Positions 47,056 through 56,107 of a stretch of 64,000 nt of DNA are shown here, in pieces; within the stretch, counting starts at the first letter, position 1, and every line of letters starts with the position of its first letter. The stretch is from Pseudomonadota bacterium. Lineage in GTDB: Bacteria; Pseudomonadota; Alphaproteobacteria; Acetobacterales; Acetobacteraceae. The stretch lies in NCBI GenBank assembly GCA_021781835.1, contig JAJXWD010000008.1, forward strand, positions 29,174 through 93,173, in the 5' to 3' direction. Made by a program: the position numbers and the translations under genes. The notes beneath the pieces are model-generated. The model had not been told where the DNA came from. It saw nothing but the letters and a program-made list of their open reading frames with translations, and made no database searches.

Positions 47056-49902
47056 TTAATTATTCGCGATCAGGCGGTTGAAACAGGCGCGGACAGACTG
47101 GCCGGACTCGTCCATTTTGGCGGTGAGCATGTCCAGGTCAAACGTGGCGGTGGCGCGCAGCAGGGGGCCCAGCATGGCGGCGGGCGGGTGGGTGGCGCGC
47201 TCGGACAGGCCGGTGATGCGGTTGATGCCCTGGATGGCCCGCCAAAGCTGCTCGGCCCCGATCAGCGTTTCGGCGTCGGCGGGCGTTATGATGCCCGCCA
47301 TCTTGAGCGCCTTGAAGGCGGCGGCCGTGTTGGGGTGCAAAAGCGCGGGAGTGGCCGGCCCATGAATGAGCTGCAAAGCCTGGGCGATGAACACCACCTC
47401 CATCATTCCGCCCGTGCGGGTTTTCACATCGAACAAGCCCTGCGGGGGCAGCTCCCTGGCCAGGCGTTCGCGCATGGCGCTGGTATCGGCCTTGATGGTG
47501 GCGGCGTCGGCCGGGCGGGTGAGCGCTTCGTCAATCGCCGCGCGCACGAGGGGCGCGAAGCCGGGCGTGGCCGCGATGACCCGCGCGCGGGTGAGCGCCA
47601 GGCGCTCCCAGGTCCAGGATTCGGTGGCGTGATAGCGCCGGAAGGCGGCCAGAGACACCGCCACCGGCCCCTGATTGCCAGACGGGCGCAGCCGCATATC
47701 GACATGATAAAGCGGCCCCTCGGGCCCGCGGGCGGTGAGCGCGCCGGTGAAGGCGTGGCAGGCGCGCACGAAATAGGCGCTGGGCGCCTCAACCCCCGGC
47801 GCGTGGTCGTAGATCATCATCAAATCGAGATCCGAGCCCGCCAGCATCTCCGCGGCCCCGGCCTTGCCCAGCACCACCACGGCAAACCGCCCGCCGCGCA
47901 GGGCGCCATGGCGGGCCTTGTGGGCGGCCAGCACGCGCGGCAGCAGCGCGGTGATGGCGGCCTCGGCCAGGGCCGTGCGGTGGCGCCCGGCTTCGTCGGC
48001 ATCCATGCGCCCCTCGAGCGTGGCGACCGAGATGTGAAACTCCTCCTGGCGCACGAAGCGGCGGGTGATGGCGGTGGCCTGCTCGAGATCGCGCGCCTCG
48101 GCGAGCTGGCGGCGCAGCACGGGCTTGGGCTTGGCGAAGCGGGCGGCGGGCACCAGCAGGGCTTCCAGCGCCTGCGAATCCTCGGCCAGATAATCGGCCA
48201 GCGCGGGCGAGGCCCCCAGCACCGCCGCCAGCCGGCGCAGCAGGGCGGGGTTGCGCTGAAACAGAGACAGCAGCTGCACGCCCGCGCGCTGACGAGAGAG
48301 CAGCATGTCGAAATGGCCAAAGGTTTTGTCGGGCTCGGGCTGACCGGCCAGGGCGTGGAGCAGGCCGGGCAGCAGGCCGGCCAGCAATTCGCGCGCGCGC
48401 TCGGCGCGCAGGGCGGGAATGGTGCCGCTGTTCCAGGCGCGCAGCCGCTCGGCGATGTGGCGGGCATCGCCATAACCAAGCCCCGTGAGCGCGGCGCTAA
48501 AGCGCTCGGGCGGCGGGCCTTCGAGGCCGGGGTCAAAGCTGGTTTCGGGCCCGGCGGGCAGGGCCGCGCCAAAAAAGGCCGCGAAATGCCCGTGCACGCG
48601 GGCCAGCAGGCGGGGAAAGCCACGTTTGAAATCGGGGTCGCCCAGGAAGGTGATGAAGCTTTCCAGGCTCTCATGGGTGGTGGGCAAGGCATGGGTCTGG
48701 CGGTCGGCGATCATTTGCAGCCGGTGCTCCACTTGCCGCAGCACACGATAATCGGCCGCCAGGGCGCGCGCCGCCCGCTCGGGCAGGTGTTTGGCGCGCG
48801 CCATGGCGGGCAGGGCCTCGAGCGTCGCGGGAATGCGCAGCGCGGGCTCGGTGCCGCCCCAGACCAACCCCAGCGTCTGCACAATGAACTCGATTTCGCG
48901 GATGCCGCCGCGCCCGCGCTTGACATCGAACCCCAGCAGCCCGTGGCCGCTGGTTTGGGCGTCGATCTGGCGCTTCATCTCGTGAATGTCGGAGATGGCC
49001 GCGAAATCGAGATATTTGCGCCAGATGAAGGGGCGGATATGGGCCAGGAACTCATCGCCCAGGGCAATGTCGCCGGCGATGGGCCGGGCCTTAGAGAAGG
49101 CCGCGCGCTCCCAGGTGCGGCCATGGGCCTCGTAATAGGCATAGGCCGTGGGCAGGGCGACCACGGGCGGGGTTGCCGAGGGATCTGGGCGCAGGCGCAG
49201 ATCGACCCGGAATACATAGCCGCCCTCGTCGCGCGCGGCGAGCAGGGCCGTGAGGTCGCGCGCGAAGCGGGCCATGACCCCCGTGGCCTCGTCGTCATAG
49301 GGCGGGGCGGCGGGGTCGAAGAGCAGCACGAGGTCGATGTCGGAGGAATAATTCAGTTCAAAGGCGCCGAGCTTGCCGAGCGCCAGCGCCACGAAGCCGC
49401 ATGCGCGCGAGGGGGTTTCGGGGTAGGGCAGGGTGATCTTGCCCGCCTGGTGCAATGACAGGAGCAAATGGTCGGTGGCGGCGCGGAGGGCGTATTCGGC
49501 CAGGTCGGAGAGGCCGCGGGTGATCCGCTCGAGCGGCCAGAGGCCGCCAATATCGGCCAGGGCGATGCACAAGGCCGCCCGGCGCTTGGCCTGGCGCAGC
49601 GCCGCCGCGAGGGTGGCGCGCGCGGTGGCGGGGGGCAGGGCGCGCACGGCGCCGAGCACGGCATCCAGCGTGGCGTCCGGCCCTTCGGCCATGCAGGCGA
49701 GCAGGGTGCCGGCTTCGCGGCAGGCGAGATCGGCCAGATAGGGGGCGTTGCCGCCGAGCGACTCGAGCAGGGCCCGCCCGTCCGGCGTGCCGGCGAAGGC
49801 GGCGGGGGCGCCGCCGAGGCTGGAAAAATCGCCGATCAGCCGCTCTGCCGCGGCATGATCGGCGGGGGCGGGAAAGTCCGGCTTGTGAGAGTGCGGGTGC
49901 AT
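47056..49902 (-). CDS. glnE: Bifunctional glutamine synthetase adenylyltransferase/adenylyl-removing enzyme
   Basis: Controls glutamine synthetase by adenylylation in response to PII. It is 948 aa with two nucleotidyltransferase domains: the N-terminal removing domain with GKLGAFELNYSSDIDLVLLF and the C-terminal transferase domain with GKAGAAEMLAGSDLDLMMIYD. ATG 49902 is chosen over a GTG at 49929 that would overlap the divergent gene at 49917. Only 14 nt separate the two starts, so both promoters must lie inside coding sequence. Confidence 0.94.
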   Translation of the reverse strand: MHPHSHKPDFPAPADHAAAERLIGDFSSLGGAPAAFAGTPDGRALLESLGGNAPYLADLACREAGTLLACMAEGPDATLDAVLGAVRALPPATARATLAAALRQAKRRAALCIALADIGGLWPLERITRGLSDLAEYALRAATDHLLLSLHQAGKITLPYPETPSRACGFVALALGKLGAFELNYSSDIDLVLLFDPAAPPYDDEATGVMARFARDLTALLAARDEGGYVFRVDLRLRPDPSATPPVVALPTAYAYYEAHGRTWERAAFSKARPIAGDIALGDEFLAHIRPFIWRKYLDFAAISDIHEMKRQIDAQTSGHGLLGFDVKRGRGGIREIEFIVQTLGLVWGGTEPALRIPATLEALPAMARAKHLPERAARALAADYRVLRQVEHRLQMIADRQTHALPTTHESLESFITFLGDPDFKRGFPRLLARVHGHFAAFFGAALPAGPETSFDPGLEGPPPERFSAALTGLGYGDARHIAERLRAWNSGTIPALRAERARELLAGLLPGLLHALAGQPEPDKTFGHFDMLLSRQRAGVQLLSLFQRNPALLRRLAAVLGASPALADYLAEDSQALEALLVPAARFAKPKPVLRRQLAEARDLEQATAITRRFVRQEEFHISVATLEGRMDADEAGRHRTALAEAAITALLPRVLAAHKARHGALRGGRFAVVVLGKAGAAEMLAGSDLDLMMIYDHAPGVEAPSAYFVRACHAFTGALTARGPEGPLYHVDMRLRPSGNQGPVAVSLAAFRRYHATESWTWERLALTRARVIAATPGFAPLVRAAIDEALTRPADAATIKADTSAMRERLARELPPQGLFDVKTRTGGMMEVVFIAQALQLIHGPATPALLHPNTAAAFKALKMAGIITPADAETLIGAEQLWRAIQGINRITGLSERATHPPAAMLGPLLRATATFDLDMLTAKMDESGQSVRACFNRLIANN

Positions 49903-49916
49903 CTGGCAAGCACAAC

Positions 49917-52619
49917 ATGATGAAGCCACGATTTGGTCAAGCGGTAAGATTTTTTGGCGAGACGGTGCACCAGCTCGGGCGCATCGTCATGCTGCTGTTT
50001 GTGCTGGCCTTGGGGCTGATCGGGCTGTTCGCGTTCCGCCTCTCCCGCGCCCCGCTGGAATTGCCGGGCTTGGCGTCCAGGCTGGCCACATCGGTTTCGG
50101 GCCAGGGCATCGGGGTGCGGATGCAGGGGGCCGAGCTTGACTGGGCGGGTTACCGGCTGGGCGGGGGCATGCCGTTTTTCATCCGGCTGCGCGAGATATC
50201 GGTGCGCAATGCCGTGGGCACGGAGCTTGCCCATATTCCCTCGGCCGACATGGTCATCCCTCCCGCGGATCTGTTCGGCGCCCGCGAGCCGATTCTCATC
50301 AACGGTCATGGCGCCACGTCTCCGGTGGTCAGCGCGCCGGTCTCGTGGCGGGCGACATTGCGCCCCGGCCCTGGCCTCACCTTTGACAGCGGCGATTTCT
50401 TCGTCACCTTCGGCGCCGGGCGGGTGGGCCAGGGGGAAGATCAGGTCGCCATCGACAATGCCGGTTTTACCATGCGCATCACGCCGGGCGCTGTGGATGT
50501 GCGCCAGGGCCGCGTGACCCTGGCCCCCAGCGGCCAAAGCGCCCCCCATGCCGGCTTCACCTTCACGGCCCGGCTCGGGCAGGCATGGCAGGGGCGGCTG
50601 AATGTCACGCTGGATGCCCTCTACGCCCCGGACCTGCCCCATTATTGGCCGCCCGGCGTGCTGGCGCTCACCCGCAAATGGGTGGTCGACAACATCACCC
50701 AGGGCCGCGCGCACGATGCCGCCTTTACCTTTGACCTGAGCGCGCCCGAGAGCCTGAACGGCCTCCAGCTCACCAATGTCACGGGGCAATTCGCCGGCGA
50801 TGACCTGACCCTTTATTGGCTGCCCCATGGTGAGCCGATCACCGATCTGAGCGGCGAGTTCACCATGCCCGACCGTGACGAGGCCTGGATATCGGCCAGC
50901 CAGGGGCAGGTGGGCGGCGTGCATCTGGTGCGCGGGCGCATGCACATCACCAACATGGCCAGCCACGTCCAGGATGGTGATCTGGCCCTCAGCCTCGCGG
51001 GCACCTTGCCCGCTCTGGTGGCCGCCCTCGATGCCCCGCCGCTCGCCCTGCTCAAGGCCGCCCCCGCCGCCTTGCGCGCGGCCACAGGGCAGTTCGCGGG
51101 CAAGCTGAAACTGCATTTGCCCTTCAAGCCCGATTTGCGGCCAGAGGATATTACCCTGAAGCTGCGCATGCGGTTGCATGATGTCACCATGCCGGCCTTG
51201 CTGCCCCAGCTCAGCTTCACGGGTGGCGAGGCGGATGTGAGCGCGGATGGAAATGGCGTGCAGGCCGAGGCCACCGCCCAGCTTGGCGGTGAGCCGGCCA
51301 CGGTGAAGGTCGATGACCAGTTCGCCGGGGCTGGGCGGGCCGATATCGTGGTGACGGGCAAGGCCACCGATAATGTCTGGCGCCAGCTTGGGGTGAGCGG
51401 CCCGAATAATGGCGGGCTCGGCATCACCGGGGCCGTGCCGTTCAGCCTGCATGTGCGGGGGCCGGTGAAAGGCACGCAAAGCGCGCTGTTGAGCGCCGAT
51501 CTCGGCGCCGCCGCGCTGGCCGTGCCCAGCCTGGCCTGGGCCAAGAAACCCGGCGATGCGGGGCAGATGAGCGCCAGCCTGACGCTCGATGACGGCAATC
51601 TGGCCGGGCTGGAGGCTTTCACCATCACCGCCCCTGGCCTCGCCGTGCAAGGCCAGGCCGGGGCGGATGGCGTTATCGCGCTGCCCGACATCCGCATCGC
51701 GCGCACGCGGGCCCACGGCACGCTCACGCCCCCGTCCCAGCCGGGCCAACCCTGGCGCTTCGCCCTGTCGGGCCCCGTGCTCGATGTCAGGCGCCAGACC
51801 CAGTCCGCCGCCCGCGCGCCCTCGGGGCCGGCCTGGCAGGGGCGGCTGAATTTCGGGCAGGTCTTTTTGGCGCCCGCGCCCGCGCCCGCGCTGGAGGGAT
51901 TCAGCTTCACCGGCACCGGCCAGGGCGATGGCGTGGATCGCGCCCAGATCACCGCCGAGGGCTTGTCCCTGGCCATTGCCCCCACGGCCGGCCAGCGCCA
52001 CACCATGGCCCTGAGCGCCGCCGATGCCGGCACGGTGCTGCGCGCGCTCGGCTATTATGGCGCCATGCAGGGCGGCAAGCTCACCCTCGACGATGTTTAT
52101 GACGAGAGCGGCGCCTCCGCCGGCACGTTGACACTGGAGGGCGCGCGGTTCGTGAACGCCCCCGAGGTGACGAAATTTCTCCAGGCCCTGACCCTCTATG
52201 GCGTGGCCGCCGCCGCCTCGGGGCCGGGGCTGCTGGTTGAGCACGCCATCATCCCCTTCACCACCCGCGACGGGGTGCTCACCCTGAACGATGCCCGGGC
52301 CTTTTCCAGCTCGCTCGGCTTTACCGCCGACGGCACGGTGCAGATGAACGGCCTGGGATGCGCGCTCGATGCCACCATCGTCCCCGCTTACGCGGTGAAC
52401 ACCCTGCTCGGCAAATTGCCGCTGCTCGGGCATTTATTCTCGGCCGAGCGGGGCGGCGGGCTGATCGCCATGAACGCCCACATCACCGGCCAACTCACCG
52501 ACCCGCACGTTACCCTCAACCCTTTCTCGGCGCTGACGCCCGGCATTCTGCGCGATATTTTCGGCATCAGCGGCCATGAGAGCGCCAAGCCAGCGCCAGT
52601 GCAGCCGGCGGGGCCATAA
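49917..52619 (+). CDS. AsmA/YhdP-like (DUF3971) large envelope protein
   Basis: A 900-aa protein with one N-terminal membrane anchor (about residues 22-42, VMLLFVLALGLIGLFAF) and a long periplasmic beta-rich region. Segments such as PHYWPPGVLALTRKWVVDN and the C-terminal GCALDATIVPAYAVNTLLG / LPLLGHLFS are those of the DUF3971/YhdP group, thought to bridge inner and outer membranes and move phospholipids. The function here is by family. The stop is 3 nt from the convergent methyltransferase stop. Confidence 0.82.
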   Translation: MMKPRFGQAVRFFGETVHQLGRIVMLLFVLALGLIGLFAFRLSRAPLELPGLASRLATSVSGQGIGVRMQGAELDWAGYRLGGGMPFFIRLREISVRNAVGTELAHIPSADMVIPPADLFGAREPILINGHGATSPVVSAPVSWRATLRPGPGLTFDSGDFFVTFGAGRVGQGEDQVAIDNAGFTMRITPGAVDVRQGRVTLAPSGQSAPHAGFTFTARLGQAWQGRLNVTLDALYAPDLPHYWPPGVLALTRKWVVDNITQGRAHDAAFTFDLSAPESLNGLQLTNVTGQFAGDDLTLYWLPHGEPITDLSGEFTMPDRDEAWISASQGQVGGVHLVRGRMHITNMASHVQDGDLALSLAGTLPALVAALDAPPLALLKAAPAALRAATGQFAGKLKLHLPFKPDLRPEDITLKLRMRLHDVTMPALLPQLSFTGGEADVSADGNGVQAEATAQLGGEPATVKVDDQFAGAGRADIVVTGKATDNVWRQLGVSGPNNGGLGITGAVPFSLHVRGPVKGTQSALLSADLGAAALAVPSLAWAKKPGDAGQMSASLTLDDGNLAGLEAFTITAPGLAVQGQAGADGVIALPDIRIARTRAHGTLTPPSQPGQPWRFALSGPVLDVRRQTQSAARAPSGPAWQGRLNFGQVFLAPAPAPALEGFSFTGTGQGDGVDRAQITAEGLSLAIAPTAGQRHTMALSAADAGTVLRALGYYGAMQGGKLTLDDVYDESGASAGTLTLEGARFVNAPEVTKFLQALTLYGVAAAASGPGLLVEHAIIPFTTRDGVLTLNDARAFSSSLGFTADGTVQMNGLGCALDATIVPAYAVNTLLGKLPLLGHLFSAERGGGLIAMNAHITGQLTDPHVTLNPFSALTPGILRDIFGISGHESAKPAPVQPAGP

Positions 52620-52622
52620 GGC

Positions 52623-53360
52623 TCACGGTGATCCGGCCAGCCCGGCGCCCGCCCGCAGCACCGCCAAGGCCTCTGGGGTCAGGCCGGTCTGATCGTGCAG
52701 CACGAGGCCGGGCAAGATTGTATCTGGCGCGCGGGCGCCCTTGCGGGCGCGGAGCAGAACCATTTTGGCGGCCAGCCCCGCGCGCGGCCAAAGCGGCAGC
52801 AGCGTTATGCCCCCGCACGGCCCCTTGAGCGCGGCGGCGGCTTCGGCGAAGCGGTTGGCGGGCAAAATGAGCGAGATGGTGCCGCCCGTGCGCAAAACGC
52901 GCAGCAGCTCTGCCACCCAGGCCGCCAGGCCGCCCGGCTCTATATGGTGGGCCAATGTCCGGGTGGCATCGGGCGAGGGGGTGGAGGCGCTGTCGAACCA
53001 CGGGGGGTTGGCCATGACATGGTGGAAGCGGTCTGGCGTGAAGGGCAGGGCGGTGGCATCGCCCGCCAGGGCCGTGAAGGCGCCAAACCCGTTGGCGCGG
53101 AAATTCTCATTGGCCAGCCCGACCAGGGCGCCGTGCCGCTCGACCCCGCAAGCCTCCAGCCCCGCCACCCGCGCGCCCAGGCACAGCAGCCCCGCCCCCG
53201 CGCCGCAGCCGGCCTCCAGCACGCTTTGCCCCGGCCGGGCCGGCACCAGCGCCGCCAGCAGCACCGGCTCGAACCCGGAGCGGTGGCCGGCTTTTAGCTG
53301 CCGGTAGACCACGCGCCCGCCCAGCAACGTGTCATCCGTGACCTCTTGCGCGTGCGACAA
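52623..53360 (-). CDS. tRNA1(Val) A37 N6-methyltransferase-like protein (TrmN6 type)
   Basis: A 245-aa class I methyltransferase. The SAM loop is VLEAGCGAGAGLLCL and the adenine-N6 catalytic motif NPPW (VMANPPWFDS). The opening DDTLLGGRVVYRQLKAGHRSG.. is characteristic of COG4123 proteins of alphaproteobacteria. The substrate, probably tRNA, is a family inference. It lies divergent to the polyprenyl synthase across 72 nt, a conserved arrangement. Confidence 0.83.
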   Translation of the reverse strand: MSHAQEVTDDTLLGGRVVYRQLKAGHRSGFEPVLLAALVPARPGQSVLEAGCGAGAGLLCLGARVAGLEACGVERHGALVGLANENFRANGFGAFTALAGDATALPFTPDRFHHVMANPPWFDSASTPSPDATRTLAHHIEPGGLAAWVAELLRVLRTGGTISLILPANRFAEAAAALKGPCGGITLLPLWPRAGLAAKMVLLRARKGARAPDTILPGLVLHDQTGLTPEALAVLRAGAGLAGSP

Positions 53361-53432
53361 GCTTGACCCCCCTTAAAACCGGCTCGATATGGTGGTAACG
53401 CAAACCTGTAAGATAGGTTAAGGCCCCATAAC

Positions 53433-54434
53433 TTGGATGTTTCGACTCCCGTGAAACCTGATGCGCCCGGAAGGCTGACGGCCCTGCTGGCGGCGGATAT
53501 GCAAGCCACCAACGAGGCCATTTTGGCCCGGATGGACAGTCCTGTCGCGCTAATTCCGCAACTGGCGGCGCATATTGTGGCGGCGGGGGGCAAGCGCTTG
53601 CGCCCGCTGCTCACCCTGGCCGCCGCCCGGCTGTGCAACTACCAGGGCAAACGCCAGGTGAAGCTGGCGGCGTGCGTGGAATTCATCCACACCGCCACGC
53701 TGCTGCATGATGATGTGGTGGACGAATCCCTCCTCCGGCGCGGTTTTGCCAGCGCCAACGCGGTGTTTGGCAACAAGGCCTCGGTGCTGGTGGGAGATTT
53801 CCTGTTCGCCCGCGCCTTTCAGCTCATGGTCGAGGATGGCTCGCTCGAGGTGCTGCGTATTTTGTGCGCGGCCTCGGCCACCATTGCCGAGGGCGAGGTG
53901 TTGCAACTGACCACGCAAAACGACCTCAGCACCACCGAGGAAAAATATTTCGACGTCATACGCGGCAAGACCGCCGCGCTGTTCGCCGCCGCCTGCGAGG
54001 TGGGGGCGGTGATCGCCGAGGTTTCGCCCCCCCAGCAGGACGCGTTGGCGCGGTTCGGCATGGATCTCGGCATGGCGTTCCAGCTGGTCGATGACGCGCT
54101 TGATTATGCCGCCCAGCAGAGCGAGCTGGGCAAAACCGTGGGCGATGATTTCCGCGAGGGCAAGCTGACCTACCCGGTGCTGCTCGCCATCGCCGATGCC
54201 TCGCCCGAGGAGCGCGGGTTTTGGGAGCGCACGGTCGAGCAGGGCGAGCAGACCGAGTCGGACCTCGCCACCGCGTTTGAGCTGATCGCGCGCCATGACA
54301 CCATCCGCCGCTCGATCGCCAAGGCGGATGAGTTTGTCGCCAGCGCCTGCGCCGCGCTCGACCATTTCCCCGACAGCGAGATGCGCGAAATCCTCAAGGA
54401 TGTCGCGCGCTACACCACCGCCCGGCGGTTCTGA
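53433..54434 (+). CDS. ispB: Polyprenyl (octa/decaprenyl) diphosphate synthase
   Basis: Makes the ubiquinone side chain. It is 333 aa from a TTG at 53433 with AAGG upstream; a GTG at 53451 is an alternative. The first Asp-rich motif is LLHDDVVDES and the second LVDDALDYAAQ; GGKRLRPLL precedes the first. The chain length product (C40 or C50) cannot be read from this. A strong terminator follows. Confidence 0.92.
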   Translation: MDVSTPVKPDAPGRLTALLAADMQATNEAILARMDSPVALIPQLAAHIVAAGGKRLRPLLTLAAARLCNYQGKRQVKLAACVEFIHTATLLHDDVVDESLLRRGFASANAVFGNKASVLVGDFLFARAFQLMVEDGSLEVLRILCAASATIAEGEVLQLTTQNDLSTTEEKYFDVIRGKTAALFAAACEVGAVIAEVSPPQQDALARFGMDLGMAFQLVDDALDYAAQQSELGKTVGDDFREGKLTYPVLLAIADASPEERGFWERTVEQGEQTESDLATAFELIARHDTIRRSIAKADEFVASACAALDHFPDSEMREILKDVARYTTARRF

Positions 54435-54440
54435 ACAAAA

Positions 54441-54474
54441 AGCCGGCGGTCCTTGGGGCCGCCGGCTGGTTTTT
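54441..54474. terminator. Terminator between ispB and yajC
   Basis: A perfect 9-bp stem AGCCGGCGG / CCGCCGGCT followed by GG and TTTTT on the plus strand, with AAAAA before the stem giving a T-tract on the minus strand too. It lies between the convergent ispB and yajC stops and probably works both ways. Confidence 0.85.
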
Positions 54475-54486
54475 GCGCGCCGTGAC

Positions 54487-54819
54487 TCAGGCCTTGTCGG
54501 CGGTGCCGAGCACGGTGCCGATGGTCGAGCGCACCACGTTCACCACCACGTTGGGGGCGATTTCGACCTCGACATTTTCCGCGCCCTCGGTGGTTTTCTT
54601 GACCACGCCGACAATGCCGCCGGCGGTCACCACCTTGTCGCCGCGCTTGAGGGCGTTGAGCTTGGTTTTGAGCGCCTTTTGCTGCTTCTGCTGGGGCAGG
54701 ATGAGCAGGAAATAAAACACCGCCACGATGAGCAGAATCGGCCCATACTGCACGATGTTCACAAACATGGAATTGCCCGCCGGCGTGGCCGTTTGGGCAA
54801 AGGCTTCAGACATAAACAT
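54487..54819 (-). CDS. yajC: Preprotein translocase subunit YajC
   Basis: A 110-aa partner of SecDF with one TM segment (YGPILLIVAVFYFLLILPQQK) and a small cytosolic domain (LKRGDKVVTAGGIVGVV). ATG 54819 has AGGAG 5 nt upstream. The downstream space is taken by the convergent ispB gene, so secD and secF, which usually follow yajC, are not here. Confidence 0.93.
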   Translation of the reverse strand: MFMSEAFAQTATPAGNSMFVNIVQYGPILLIVAVFYFLLILPQQKQQKALKTKLNALKRGDKVVTAGGIVGVVKKTTEGAENVEVEIAPNVVVNVVRSTIGTVLGTADKA

Positions 54820-54948
54820 TGGCGCTCCTGGTTGCCGTATCTGGCCGCGGACCATAGGTTGCGCGCAGACACAGTCAACAGCCGGGCGCCCTTTTTTTGA
54901 GCCAAACGGCTCAACCGGCGCCGGGCCGATACGAGAAGGGTGAACAAA

Positions 54949-55800
54949 ATGGACGAAAGCCTGCTCCGCCGCATTGCCGAGGCCCTGGAGCGCCTGAGCC
55001 CGCCGCCCGCCACCCGGCCCGAGCTGGGGGGAGCGGATGCGTTTGTGTGGCACCCAGAGAGCGGCCAGATGCGGGCGGTGGCGCGGGTGGCGGGCGTGGC
55101 GCTGGAGCTGCTCCAGGGAATCGAGCTGCAAAAGACCATATTGCTCGAAAACACCACCCGCTTCGCTCAGGGGCTGCCGGCCAACAACGCCATGCTGTGG
55201 GGCGCGCGGGGCATGGGCAAATCCTCGCTGGTCAAGGCGGTGCATGGGGCGGTCAACCAGGCCGCGCCCGGGGCGCTGGCGCTGGTCGAGATTCACCGCG
55301 AGGATATACGCACGCTGCCCGCGCTGCTCAATTTGCTGCGCGGGCAGGCGCGGCGTTGTGTGATTTTGTGCGACGATCTGTCCTTCGAGAAGGAGGATGC
55401 CGATTACAAGGCGCTGAAATCGGTGCTCGATGGCGGCATCGAGGGGCGGCCTGAAAACGTGTTGTTTTACGCCACCTCCAACCGTCGGCATCTGATGCCG
55501 CGCGACATGATCGAAAATGAGCGCTCAACCGCCATCAACCCGGCCGAGGCGGTGGAGGAGAAAGTCTCGCTCTCCGACCGGTTCGGGCTGTGGCTTGGCT
55601 TTCATAATGGCGGCCAGGATGTGTTTTTCGCCATGATCGATGGCTACGCCGCGGCTTATCAATTACCGATCAGCCATGAGGCGTTGCATGCGGCGGCGGT
55701 GGAATGGTCGATGACCCGGGGCGGGCGCTCGGGGCGGGTGGCGTGGCAGTTCATCCAAGACATCGCCGGGCGGCTGGGCGTGCGCTTGACCGGGCCATGA
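54949..55800 (+). CDS. DUF815 AAA-type ATP-binding protein
   Basis: A 283-aa P-loop protein. It has Walker A WGARGMGKSSL, Walker B VILCDDLSFE, and the family segment VLFYATSNRRHLMPRDMIEN. It is the conserved divergent neighbour of yajC in alphaproteobacteria; molecular role unknown. ATG 54949 is chosen with GAAGG upstream, although a GTG at 54940 is in frame. A GCAA-loop hairpin (55827-55844) and a tRNA gene follow. Confidence 0.88.
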   Translation: MDESLLRRIAEALERLSPPPATRPELGGADAFVWHPESGQMRAVARVAGVALELLQGIELQKTILLENTTRFAQGLPANNAMLWGARGMGKSSLVKAVHGAVNQAAPGALALVEIHREDIRTLPALLNLLRGQARRCVILCDDLSFEKEDADYKALKSVLDGGIEGRPENVLFYATSNRRHLMPRDMIENERSTAINPAEAVEEKVSLSDRFGLWLGFHNGGQDVFFAMIDGYAAAYQLPISHEALHAAAVEWSMTRGGRSGRVAWQFIQDIAGRLGVRLTGP

Positions 55801-55848
55801 AGAGAGGCCAAAAGGTGGCCCCCACGGTCTCGCGCAAGCGAGACGCGC

Positions 55849-55938
55849 GGAAGGGTGGCCGAGTGGTTTAAGGCAGCGGTCTTGAAAACCGCCGTAGGTG
55901 GAAGCCTACCGTGGGTTCGAATCCCACCCCTTCCGCCA
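55849..55938 (+). tRNA. tRNA-Ser (anticodon UGA)
   Basis: A 90-nt tRNA with a long variable arm. The acceptor stem GGAAGGG / CCCTTCC is followed by G and encoded CCA; the anticodon stem GCGGT/ACCGC carries loop CTTGAAA with anticodon TGA. The T arm is GTGGG TTCGAAT CCCAC. The integrase gene 170 nt downstream makes this the likely integration target. A perfect 7-bp GCAA-tetraloop hairpin lies just upstream. Confidence 0.95.
55910..55938 (+). other. Probable attachment site core at the tRNA-Ser 3' end
   Basis: The T arm, acceptor strand and CCA of tRNA-Ser directly precede the mobile element and would be restored on integration. Tyrosine integrases of this type commonly use tRNA 3' ends. The matching direct repeat marking the other element end is not in the window, so the exact core cannot be set. 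Confidence 0.45.
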
Positions 55939-56051
55939 ATGGAGCGGCGCCCAAAAGGGACCACGAGAGTAAAACTCCAGAAAACAAAGCAAAAATGCAC
56001 ATAGCGCAGAGTTAGAGTCTGGCAATAATGCGCATCCATCGGTTATAAAAA

Positions 56052-56092
56052 CCGGGTAGATTCCCGGGTACCGGGTACGGTAAAGCCGGGTA
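56052..56092 (+). promoter_or_regulatory. Four direct CCGGGTA repeats upstream of the integrase
   Basis: CCGGGTA occurs at 56052, 56064, 56071 and 56086, between the att site and the integrase ATG (56108). Direct repeats here could be integrase arm sites, excisionase (AlpA) sites or an operator for the integrase promoter. The repeats are seen; the role is inferred. Confidence 0.45.
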
Positions 56093-56107
56093 TGTACGGA
56101 GGACCAG